The notes beneath the pieces were generated by a model. That model ran no database searches. It saw only the letters and a program-made list of their open reading frames with translations, and was not told the origin of the DNA. A program made the translations under genes and the position numbers. A stretch of DNA of 64,000 nucleotides from Symbiodinium natans (lineage: Eukaryota; Sar; Dinophyceae; Suessiales; Symbiodiniaceae): NCBI GenBank assembly GCA_905221605.1, contig CAJNDS010000358.1:622501-686500 (forward strand). Reading direction: 5' to 3'. This document shows positions 30,456 through 42,400 of the stretch, piece by piece. The number at the start of each line of letters is the position of its first letter. Position 1 is the stretch's first letter.

Positions 30456-33400
30456 GTTTTTCTTATTTATTTTTTTTTTTTTTGGGGGGGGGGGGGCTTA
30501 GGGGATTGTAGGGTTTATAGAGTTTTGTAGGGTTTATGGGGTGTTGTAGGGTTTATAGGGATTGCGAGGACAAGGGCTGCTAGAAGCCCGCACCATTTTG
30601 GAAATCCTCACGCCTCGCACCATTTCAGCTGCTCCCCTCTAGAACCCTAAACCCTAAACCCTAAACCCTAAACCCCAGCATCACAGGATTTCCCCAAGTT
30701 GCGTGCGCAGGCTCCTATCTCTGTGTGGCTTGGGAGGGTTTATTCCTGGCAGTCTGGCCCTGCAGGTGTTTTCCAGACCCTGGGTACACTGAATTGTTGG
30801 GTGTAGGGTTTAGGGTTTAGGGTTTAGGGTTTAGGGTTTAGGGTTTAGGGTTTAGGGCATGTTCGTATGGCATCATATTAACCCCCACGAAACCCTACAA
30901 GCCCGCACCCAGACTTCGGGCCTTACAAGGCCTGTCATGCATCCTATTAATAGGGTTTAGGGTTTAGGGTTTAGGGTTTGGGGTTTACGGTTTAGGGTTT
31001 AGGGTTTAGGGTTCCTTGGACCACTCCGGGTCTTGCACCTTACGCCCTAGAACCCCTAAACCCTCAAGGCCGTTTAGAAGGCTTAGGGGTGGAGGGTTTG
31101 TGGACTTTAGGGTTTAGGGTTTAGGGCTTAGGGTTTAGGGTTTAGGGCTTAGGGCTTAGGGCTTAGGGTTGTGTGGGCTTTTCGGGCGTCAGCTTGCTGA
31201 GTCTTAGTACGGAACTAGGGAACGAGGTATCCCGACTGATCGAAGGTGACATAGGAGAATAGAAAGTTTGAATGTACCAAACGGTACCTAATTCCCTCAT
31301 TGCCTGTGAATAACCAGTCAATTTTGTTGCATTTCGTCAAGCACCTCAAACCTTTCAAGGCTGCAAGGCTTAAACATACCCAAACCTGTCCCTTTTTAGA
31401 TCGTGGATCGAACCCCCTAAACTTTTCACTCTCAACTCCTAAACCCCTCTAAACCCCCAACCCTGAACCCTAAACCCAAACTCCCTAGACCCCAAACCCT
31501 AAACCCTTAACCCTAAACCCTAAACCCTAAACCCTACACCCTAAACTTAAACCCTAAACCTTGAAGCACCGATCTGAGGCAGCCTTCGATATCACCGCAG
31601 CCACATCCTGGAAGATGACTACTCGCAGACGCGCCAAGTCCTGGGAAGAGGCTCTTCGCAGGATGGTTTAGGGTTTAGGGTTTAGGGTTTAGGGTTTAGG
31701 GTTTAGGGTTTAGGGTTTAGTATTCATGTGGAGGCTGGCACTGAAAGTCTTTCAAGCGTTGTAAATTCACCCTACACCTCAATGCTTCCTAAACCCTCAA
31801 CCCTAGAGTAGCTGGAAGCTTGCTCGCACCAGCTGTTAGCTTGTGGCGTCACCTGTTCGTGGACAGACCCTGGGCAACAGAAGGATGTGCTTTGCCAGGT
31901 ATTGTTATGGACTGCTTAGTAGCTGAGTGAGTACACTTTGCACTTTTTTGTTTAGGGCTTCGAAAAGTTTCCGGCCTTAGAGCCCTTTCGGGGTCTTGGG
32001 GGCTTAGGGTTCAGGGCTTAGGGTTTCGGATTCGGGGTCCCCTGCGACCCTAAAGCCTTCAAAAGCCGTAGGCCCCAACCTCAGCACCCTAAACCCTAAA
32101 CCCTAAACCCTAAACCCTAAACCCTAAACCCCAAAGCGTAGGCCCCAACCTCAGCAGGCTTCTCCGGCGCAGTGCTGATGGCCAAATCCATCAAGACTGG
32201 CGAGAAGGTGGCAATGAAAACGCTGCAGGTCAGCTTGTCTGACCTTATGGAGGGCGACGCTGGGCTCTGTGTGAACTCCATCTACCTCCTAAACCCTAAA
32301 CCCTAAGCCCTAAACCCTAAACCCTAAACCCTAAACCCTAAACCTCCTGCACCTACCGGGCAGGGATGTTGGGGCTTCTGAAGTTTCGGGTTGGGATTTG
32401 CGGTTGGCAGTGGTGCTTTTGGTCTTCGGATTTTGGTTGTGGGAGCCGCTGGAGCTGAGGGTTTAGGGTTGAGGGTTTAGGGTTTAGGGTTTAGGGTTTA
32501 GGGTTCAGGGTTTAGGGTTTAGGGTTTAGGGTTTAGGGTTCTTTTGAGGGATTGCGTCAGTTCTCGGGCATTTTAGGGTTCGTGGCTTGGAGGCTGAGGG
32601 CTTGAAGGGCTAAGCTTCAAGCAAGCGTACTCATAGAAGCCACCAACCCTAAACCCCAAACCCTACCATGAACCCTAAACCCTAAACCCTAAACCCTAAA
32701 CCCTAAACCCTAAACCCTAAACCCTAAACCCGCAAGCCTTCAGTTTCCCAGGAGAAGACGATCAAGCACATGACGAGGGAAGTGGATCTGCTTCTGTCAG
32801 TCAGCCATCCGCACGTTGTAAGGCGGGATGGAAGCCCTCAATCACCGACCCTCAACCCCAAACCCTGCTTGGAGGTTCATGGGTACTCACAAGTAGGGTT
32901 TTAAGTACCCTGGCTAGGGTTATAAGTATAGTTTCCATACTTGTAGCCCTACTTAGAAACTATCCATGAGTCTCGAAGTTGACCCTAAGGGTCTTGGGTT
33001 CGGGGATTGGGGTGCAGAGTAGAGGGGAGGGGCATAGGGGCAGCCGCTTTTCTTGCTCTAAATGAGGGGGCCCTTTCGTGTTTCCGAAAGATGGTGCCGG
33101 GGGCGGGGGGGGAGGAGAGAGTGCATTTTGATGGAATGTAGGGTTTCCTTTGCATTCCGGCCTAAGCTCCCTAGACCCGTTGCCCTAAACTTCTAAACCT
33201 GAAGCCCTAAACAGGAACCTTGAAACCCTAAACCCTAAACCGTATCTTCACGAGTGGTGAGAGAGGGGCACCTGCGCACCTGCGAGGCTTTTAGATGTCT
33301 ACGAGAAGCCCATGAGCCTCACCGTGGTAACGGAGCTTTTGGAAGGACCTTAGATGCAGGGTTTAGGGTTTAGGGCTTAGGGTTTAGGGTTTAGGGTTTA

Positions 33401-36400
33401 GGGATACAGGGTTTGGGGTTTAGGTTTTAGGGTTTCGGGCTTAGTTAGGGTTTAGGGTGTAGGGTTTAGGGTTTAGGTCTAAGGCTTGCTATCGTGGTCT
33501 GGTCAGACATCGTGGGATGGTGTTGAGGGCGTCGGGGATCACAAGGGAATGAGGAACCTAAGCCTCCTTGAATGAACTGAGACCTAGGGTTTGGGGCATA
33601 CTCCTTACCTCCTTTAAAGGCTTAACCCCCTTGTTTGGTTCTGGGTTCCCTGACAGAGCTTCTTCTGGTTGTCCTTTTGCAGGGAGGAGGGCGAGGGGAG
33701 GTGGGGGGGGTGAGGGGGGGGGTGGGACGTTGGGAAAAAAACTCCTTGGAGGGAGGAGGGGGAGGGGGGGGGGGAGGTAAGCTAGGTGGCCTCAGCGGCT
33801 ACGAAGCCAGAGCTCCCAGTTTTCAGTGCCTTACAATCCAAACCCTGAGCCTTAAACCCTACAGCCTCCTAAAACCTCAAGCGCTAAACCCTAAACCCTA
33901 AACCCTAAACCCTAAACCCTAAACCCTAAACCCTAAACCCCGACCTTAGGCTTAGAAACCCGGAACCTTGAACCAGAAACCTCAAACCACCAAGAAGGCC
34001 CCTTGAAGCACCGAAAAGCTCCGAGCTCTAACGCGCGAGGAGGGACCCTGCAGTCGCTTCTCCTAGAGACGCTTGTCGTCCGAGCGTTTAGGGTTTAGGG
34101 TTTAGGGTTTAGGGTTCAGGGTTTAGGGTTTAGGGTTTAGGGTTTATAAGGTCTGGGCTCGGAGATGTAGAGTTGTGATGTAAGGAGCCGGCTTTTGCCG
34201 CGATTGGGCTTAGTCTGGGTAGCGCAGTGGTAATCTTTTCCATTTTCTTGGTTTTGGGTTTAGGGTTTCGGGTTTAGGGTTTCGGGTTTGGGGTTTAGGG
34301 TTTGGGGTTCAGGGTTATACAGTAACCGACCCAAAAAGAGGGTGCCCAAACTATAACATGGTTCATGGGCTACCAAGTAGTTTTAGGGCTCAAACAGTTT
34401 CCCTGTGTCGAGCCTGCTGATGAGGCCCATACACCCTAAACCCTTCAGCACAACGACCCGAGGGTTTGAGGGCGTCGAATTCCCTAAGCCCTAACCCCCC
34501 CCGCCCCCTCCGCACACCATTTTTTGGGGGGCCAAACCCCCAACCCTAAACCCCTAACCCTAAACCCTATAACCCTTGAATTCTTGCATGGGCCTCAGGC
34601 GAGAGCGCTTGGAAGAGGAGGACCCGCGTGCGAGGGGCAATCCAAGTTATTTGCCTCTTTCGGGGAATCTTTGGGTTTTAGGGCTTGGGGTTTAGGGTTT
34701 AGGGTATAGGGAGCGTATTCCTAGAAGCGTACCTGAGTTCGAGCCCTAGCTCAGGCCGCAGGGGGGGGGGGGGGGGGGTGCAGCGAAGTAAAGGAAGATG
34801 TTAATCTACACCCACGTCGGTTTAGGGTTTAGGGTTTCTGGTTTAGGGCAAGCTCTTCGTGGGCTGAAGCCTCTTCGGGCCAAGCGGCTGCTCGCGGACC
34901 GGCCATACCTTCCCTTCGGCGCGCAGGGACATGTGCCAGCGCATGCAGCTGTCCCACTGCGTGGTGCTACACGCCCGCTACCTGTGGGACAAGCTCGCTT
35001 CACAAGTCAGGGGCATCAGCGCGTGGAGACAAGGCCCTTCCGAAAAAGGATTCCTGCCACTGTTACACGGAATGTGAAGTCAGCAGTCCGCCCTACGTCC
35101 GCTGCCGGGAGCGGATCTTTGCATAGGGTTTGGGCTTAAGGTTTTGGGTCTAGGGTTTAAGTTTAGGGTTTAGGGTTTAGGATTTAGGGTTTAGGATTCA
35201 GGGTGTGGGTTTAGTGTTCAAACCTCTAATTGCATCGGCTGTCTCGAAAGCTCGTGGCCCAGCCCAAGAGCGCTTCCCAGCTCCCCCAACTTCGCCAAAG
35301 CTTCGAAGCTTGCAGCTAGCATCGGAAGCTCCCTAAACCCCTAAGCCCTTAAACCCTGAACCCCAAACCCTAAACCCTAAACCCCTAAACCCTTCAACCC
35401 TAAACCCCCCCAAACCTAGGCCCCAAAAGCCGATTAAAGTCCCGGAAGCCTGAAACCGTAATCACGACTGTGCGCAAGGGCTCGCTAGTAAAGCCTTCGC
35501 CTGCGACTTCCATTGCATCCTGCGCAAAAACGTAGAACCTGCAGCCCTAAACCCTAAACCCTAGACCCTCCCTAAACCCTACCGGACAAGGGGCCTAAAC
35601 CCTAAACCCTAAACCCTAAACCCTAAACCCTAAACCCTAAACCCTAAACCCTAAACCCTAAACCCTAAACCCTAAACCCTAAACCCTAAACCCTAAACCC
35701 TAAACCCTAAACCCTAAACTTAACCCTAAGCCCTAAACCCTAAACCCTAAATCCTATACCCTTACCCCTGTCCCCCTAGACCGTAGCCCCTTGCACCTCC
35801 TCTCCGGTTTAGGCCATTGTTCCATTTGGGTTTGGATTCCGTTATAAGCCTCTTTGAGGCAAAAACGCGAACCCCAAACCCTAAACCCTCAATCCTAGGT
35901 TACTCTTGGGTCTAGTTTTCATAAACAAGAATCGCATTAATGATCCAACGCATCATCTCAGCAATGTTTCTCAACTACTTGGAGGGTTCATGGGGTAGTT
36001 AGAAGTGGGGTTATAAATCTGGGTATCTATACACTTAGAATTATGGCCCTACTTATAACCACCCATGAACCTCCAAATAAGGTGTATGGATCCTTCAGGA
36101 GTATGGTGACTATACTCATAGTTCACCTCACAATCAAACTTATTTAGGGTACTTATCACAACCCATGAACTTCCAAGTAACCCTCAACCCTAAACCCTAA
36201 ACCCTAAACCCTAAACCCTAATTCTTTAGGATGCCCTGAGGAGGCAGCGGCCGCAGCGTGGCAGATGTTCCAGGCAGTCGACTACTTGCACCGCAACTTG
36301 CGACGAGTCTGAACCCAGAGTTTCCCAAAACCCCTTCATTCAGGAATATAGCCCCTTAATTAAGAAATATAGCCCTTAATTAAGGACTCTAAACCGACAG

Positions 36401-39400
36401 CGTTTCTTCAAATTTGCGACCCCGAAGTTTCTCAGAACTCCCCTCCAACCGAGGACTTCATAATTAGCCCCACTCTCTGTAGCCCTCAACCCTAAACCCT
36501 AAACCCCGAACCCTGAACCCTGCACCCTAAACCCTGAACCCTGAACCCTAAACCCTAAACCCTGAACCCTAAACCCTAAACCCTAAGCCCTAAACCCTAA
36601 ACCCTAAACCCTAAACCCTATGCCTAGAGACCGAGGGTAAAACCCGAGGCCCTGAAACTCAAATCCTCGACTCGAAGTCCTCAACCCCTGAAGTTGATGT
36701 TTTCTGAATCTCCACCCTCAAGCCCACCACCCCCCTCCCCCCCCCCTCCTGGCAACGTACCCTAAACCCTAAACCCTAAACCCTAAACCCTAAACCCTAA
36801 ACCCTAAACCCTAAACCGTCAATCCCAACCCGAAACGATGACGACATCTCTGTTTCACATCCTTGTTGGGCAAAGGCCAACCTCCGAGAACAGGCGCAAG
36901 TCCTAAACCCCACACCCTAAACCCCAAGCCCCAAATCCTAAACCTTAAACCCTAAACCCCAAACCCTAAACCCCACACCCTGAACCCCAAGCCCGAAATC
37001 CTAAACCTTAAGCCTTAAACTCTAAACCCCAAACCCCAAACCCTTAACCCTAAACCACTGAAGCTCGCCGAGCCCGAACGCCCCAAGGATCATCCACAGG
37101 GACCTGAAGCCGGACCCTTTAGGGTTTAGGGTTTAGGGTTTAAGGGTTAGGGTTTGGGGTTTGGGGTTTGGGGTTTGGGGTTTGGGGTTTGGGGTTTGGG
37201 GTGGTTTAGGGTTTGGGGTTTAGGGTTTAGTGTTTGGGGGTGGTTTAGGGTTTAGGGTTTGGGGTTTAGGGTTTAGGGGTGGTTTAGGGTTTGGAGTTTG
37301 GGGTTTAGGGTTTAGGGTCTGGGGCTGGTTTAGGGTACAGGGCTTGGGTTTTGGAAGCCTGGCTTTGGGGTCATCGCTCTTTGAAGCTTTAGGGTTTTAG
37401 GGTTTTTGAAATTTCGGGCTTTCGGGCCTTCGTGGTTTTAGGGTCTAGAGGTTTAGGGTTATTAGGGTTTAGGGTGTAGGGTTGAGGGGGGGGGTCACCA
37501 CTTCGGGGCTATGGCACATCGCCGGGGCTGCAAGGTTTGGGCTACTCAGGCTGAAGGGACTTTAGGGTTTAGGGTTTAGGGTTTCCCGCGAACCCCAAAC
37601 CCCAAACCATTTCGGCGTCCTTGCCTTAGCTGTCCCCAGCCCTCAGACTTAGGTCCGAGGAAAACCGTGCACCTACTCCCCATATCGATGGTTTTGGGCT
37701 AGGGTTGGGTGCAAGACAAGACCACTTGGAGCACCAGCCTGAACCCCAAATCTACCCAGGCCGGCACCCTAAACCCTAAACCCTAAACCCTAAACCCTAA
37801 ACCTTAAACCCTAAACCCTAAACCCTAAACCCTAAACCCTCACTGTACTTTGGGCAAAAGTCTTTTTTTTTCCTGGGACTCTACCTTGAACCCTTGAGGT
37901 GCGCTGGGCCTCTTTATTAAAGATCGGGAATATAAGGGCCATATATATATATACATAATATATATATATATATATATACGTGTATGTATGTATATATATA
38001 TATATATTCGTGGTGTTTTACTGTAACTTAGCCTCTTAGCCTTTTTTGGGTCTATTGGGTTTCTTAATCCGGGCAGCTAATAGTTGATTTTTTTTACTAC
38101 CCTCCTATAAGTGCAGCCAAGATATGTTAGGAGTATTTTGCGGGAACCTCGTAGGGGTGCCTCCTTAGGGGTCGGAGTAATGACTATTTCCCTCATGGTC
38201 CCTTTGTAATTCTACTATAATAACCCCCCCCCCCCCCCCGAAACCCTACTTTAATTTTTTGAGGCCCCTATATTTCATCCTTAGGGGTGTATTGAGGGAA
38301 CCGGTTTAAAGATCCTCAAAAAAGAAGTCTGAGGGCCAGATTAGGAAACTATTAAGGGAACCTGGGTACGTCCTTAGGGGTGCGATAATGACATGCAGTG
38401 CGAAAAGCCCTGAGCCGTCAAATGGCCAGGACAACTTCATGTTCGCTGGGCCGGGACAGAGATGTTGCATCTGCAATTTCGGGTTTCGGGTTTAGGGTTT
38501 AGGGAAGATTCATAGGCATCCGGACATTTCGGCTTAAGTTGCCTAGCGTCTAGGGAGGTGAGCTTTTGTGTTGAGGGTTCAGCTGGGACGCCAGGTAGTA
38601 CGTGCCCTTACTCGGAGGTTCATGGCACTTATTAACCACATGTAACTGTACTTACAACCCACTTATAAGCCCCTTACGTGCCCTAACATGCTTATAAGTA
38701 CAGTTAAAAGTACAGTTAAAAGTACAGTTATCATTGGTTAATAAGTACCATGCGCCTCCAAGTGGTCCCTTCTTCAGTGCATGGGCTCCCTTCTCAATTC
38801 CGGCTAAACATCCTGGGCTGCTGGTGAGCCTAAATCCCGAAGCCCTGAACCCCACATCCTAAACCAATAGAACCCTAAATCCCAAAACCCTAACCCCCTA
38901 AAACCTGGCAGCTTAGAAGCTTCGGGCAGTTTAGGGGCTCTCAAAGGCCCGAAGAACTAAAGCCTCATAACCTCGAACCCCTGATCTTGAGGCTTTTTTG
39001 GGGGTCCCTGCGGCTTGAGAGGGTTTCGACTTCAGGGTTTAGGTTTAGGGTTTAGGATAGGGTTTAGGGGGTTTAGAGGGTTTAAAGGGTTTTGAGGGTT
39101 CAGAGGGTAGAGGGTTTACTGGAGAGATTCATTCTCCGAGCCCCTACCCAAAGGCAAAGCCCCGAGCCAAAGGCAAGGGTTGTTGCCAATGAAAAATCAC
39201 GAAGTGCGGTCTGCCCCATGAAGAGGAACGCGAACGACAACGGCAAAGACAGAGCAACCTTCATCCCCTTCAGGGAAATGTACCATAAACATGTGTTGTG
39301 CATGTCGACCCCTCATTAACAGGTATAGACTTATTCGTACCCGGATCTTCCAAAACCCCTTATGTGAGTAATGTACCCTAGTTTATACTAAGGATGATTT

Positions 39401-42400
39401 TTCTGAATTAGGGTGTATTCCTTAATTACGGGGTTTTGGAAGATCTGGGCACATGGACCCCAAACCCTAAATCCTAAACCGCAAGTATCCCTCTGAGCGC
39501 AGGATTTGGGGAGGGCGACCTTAAACTGATTGACTTTGGATTCTGCAAACACTTCACCCCCGGCAAGCTCATGAAGAGCGCCTGGGCTGCAGAGTTTGGG
39601 GGGTTTTGAGGGTTTATGGGTTTGAGGGTTTGGAGTTTCGGGTTTAGGGTTTAAGGTTTAGGTGTTTAGAGAGGTTCGGTGCAGCTTCTGGGCCAAACCC
39701 TAAACCTTAAACCCTAAACCCTCAAGCCCCCTGTAACTTGAAATTATTAAGAAAAATCCAAAAACGAAACTCCTCGAAACTTCCCCGGACCTGAACCCTT
39801 AATAATTTCAATAAACCCTAAACCCTAAGCCCTAAACCCTAAACCCTAAATTAAGGTCCCCACATGCGAGAGAAAACACCCATGCTCCGCAGCGCTTGCG
39901 ACCTAGCCTCTCCTTGCTCTGAACGTTGGAACCCCGGAACCCTTGGTTTTGACACACTGCTTGGAGAATAAGTCTGTCCATAGAACCCGTCTAGCCCTGA
40001 AGATCTAGAAATCCGAAAGCCTGTGAACCCAAAGCCTTCGAGCATCCTTTAAGCCATTCAAGCCTGCCCTATAAGCCCTACGTACACCCCAGACCCTACA
40101 GACACTTATACCCTAAGCCAAACCACGAAACTTTCAAGCGCTGGGATAAGGCATCCTTGAACTACAATGCAGAAGTCATTCTTGAAGCCCTGGTTCGCAT
40201 AGGGTTTGAGTTTAGGGTTTGGTTTGGGATTTAGGGTTTAGGGGTTCAGGGTTTAAGGTTTAGGGTTCAGGGTTCAGCAGCTCCGGGTCGAGCAATCTCT
40301 AGTAGAGCCGCTGTTTGGACTCTCGAAAAAAACCCACCCACCCAGAGAATCCCAAAACATTCGAAATATAAAGTTTACATTTTTCATCAGCAAGCCCTGT
40401 CCTCCAACCTCACTCTGTCATGGACCATCCTACCCACGAACCATTTCATCGGCCCGCAGAGGGCGGAAACCTGAAGACCCTTCAGTGCCCAACAGGGCCG
40501 GTCGATTTGCTGTGGCCAAGGCCAAGGCCAAGGCCGCGCGCGCGCGCGGGCCAGGACCAGGCCTAAACCCTTGAGTGCCCAACAGCCAACAGGGCCGGTC
40601 GATTTGCTGCCATTAAGGTTTAAAGACCAAAGGCGACCAAAGGCTAAACCCTCAAGACCAAGCAGAGACCCTTGAGTGCCCAACAGGGCCGGTCGATTTG
40701 CCGTGGCCAAGGCCGAGGCCGCGCGCGCGCGGGCCAGGACCAGGCCAGACCCTTGAGTGCCCAACAGGACCGGTCGATCTGGAAGGATTGGCCCCAGGGC
40801 CAGTGACCAACAGGGCCGGTCGATTTGCTGCCATTAAGGTTTAAATATATATAGGTAAGAGAGGTTCAGGGTTTAGGGTTTAGGGTGTAGGGTTTAGGGC
40901 CTGTGGCGGGCTTCGTTTGAGGTTCAAGCTTGCGTAAATGTGGCGCCCGATTGGCCAAACCACCATGCTTGGCTGCAAGCGTCTGCGCCGCGTGATAGAT
41001 CGTGAGACGCGAAAGCATAGACCTGAAAGCATGAAGTCGCTAAACCCTAAACCCTAAACCCTAAACCCTAAACCCTAAACCCTAAACCCTAAACCCTTGT
41101 TTTTCGGAAGCCTGGTGGAGACTGAGGCTTCAAGGGAACTCTGTCCTACATGGCGCCGGAGGTCTTGCAGCATCAGCAGCCCTGCAGGGATAGTGCGTGC
41201 CATGTACACTTGATTTTGGGGTTTAGGGTTTAGGGTACCTCTACGCCCCTCAACCCTAACCCTAAACCCTAAACCCCTAAACCCTAAACCCATAAACCCA
41301 TACACCCACAAACCCTAAGCTCTCAACCCTAAACCCCTACCCCATAAAACCCTGTGTCCTGAAGGGGCCCCCGCCGGGCTGTTTTCAGGTTGAGGGATGC
41401 GATGTCTCCATCTCCACACGACATGGAAGGGTGCTCCACTTCTTGTTGTTTAGGGTTTAGGGTTTAGGGTTTAGGGTTTAGGGTTTAGGGTTTAGGGTTT
41501 AGGGGTGGCAGGAGTTGGGGTTCAGGGTTTAGGGTTTAGGGCTTAGGGTTAACTCGGGTTCGAGAAAAAAAGTTCCCTTGGCAATCAGAGACCTTGACTT
41601 TGAACAAAAACTGGGCGCATGAGCAGTGGGCGGAGAAGGGGCCTGGTTTCGAGATTTAGGCACAGCTGTCCGCGGATTGAGCGTGTAAATTCAGATGCAT
41701 CCCAGGGTGTGGCAATGTCGGTGATCTTGAATTGAAAGCGGTTTGTTGCGCGCGTGGGGTCTTGGTGCCATCTTTGCATACGACCGCGTTAAAGACAAAA
41801 TCCGTAGACGACCTAGGCCCGTCATTCCAGGATGAACCCCTCCCCTTTCTCGGCATCCCCAAACCCTAAACCCTAAACCCCTAACCCCTAAGTAGCCGAG
41901 GTACACATTCACATGCGACATTTGGAGCCTGGGGGTCATCATCTTCCGATGTCTTGCTGGCTACCTGTCACTGGGCTAGATAGATGACTTTTAGCCCAGT
42001 GGTACCCTTTTGCACTTTTTTGGTTCTAGGTTCCCTTATGAACTTATAAAGTAACCAACCCCAAAACGCGTACCCTTGTTCTGAGATGGTTTCTGGGCTG
42101 CCACTGGGGAGAAAAGCCCCCTTTGCAACACTTTAGGGGGCTTCTAACCTAAGTCAAAAGCCCTAAAGCCCCATACACCGTCATACACCCTAAAACCCTA
42201 AACCCCGTCCTTCCACGTGCGCAAATTTGGGTGGGTTTATTAGGATGCTTGTGACCTGAAAAAGTAGTTCTGCAGAGGCTTCGGGAGTATCCCCATGTTC
42301 ACCCCGCATAGGAGGTACTTGCATGGACCCTTCGGGGAATAGAATCCCCTTAAAGGGACCCCCCAAAAAAGGGTATGCCGATCTCCGGAAGCCCCGTTCA

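Noticed and set aside
33568-33901. Gly/Arg-rich ORF
   Set aside because: Translation of a GGGGAGG tract within the intron between kinase exons 7 and 8.
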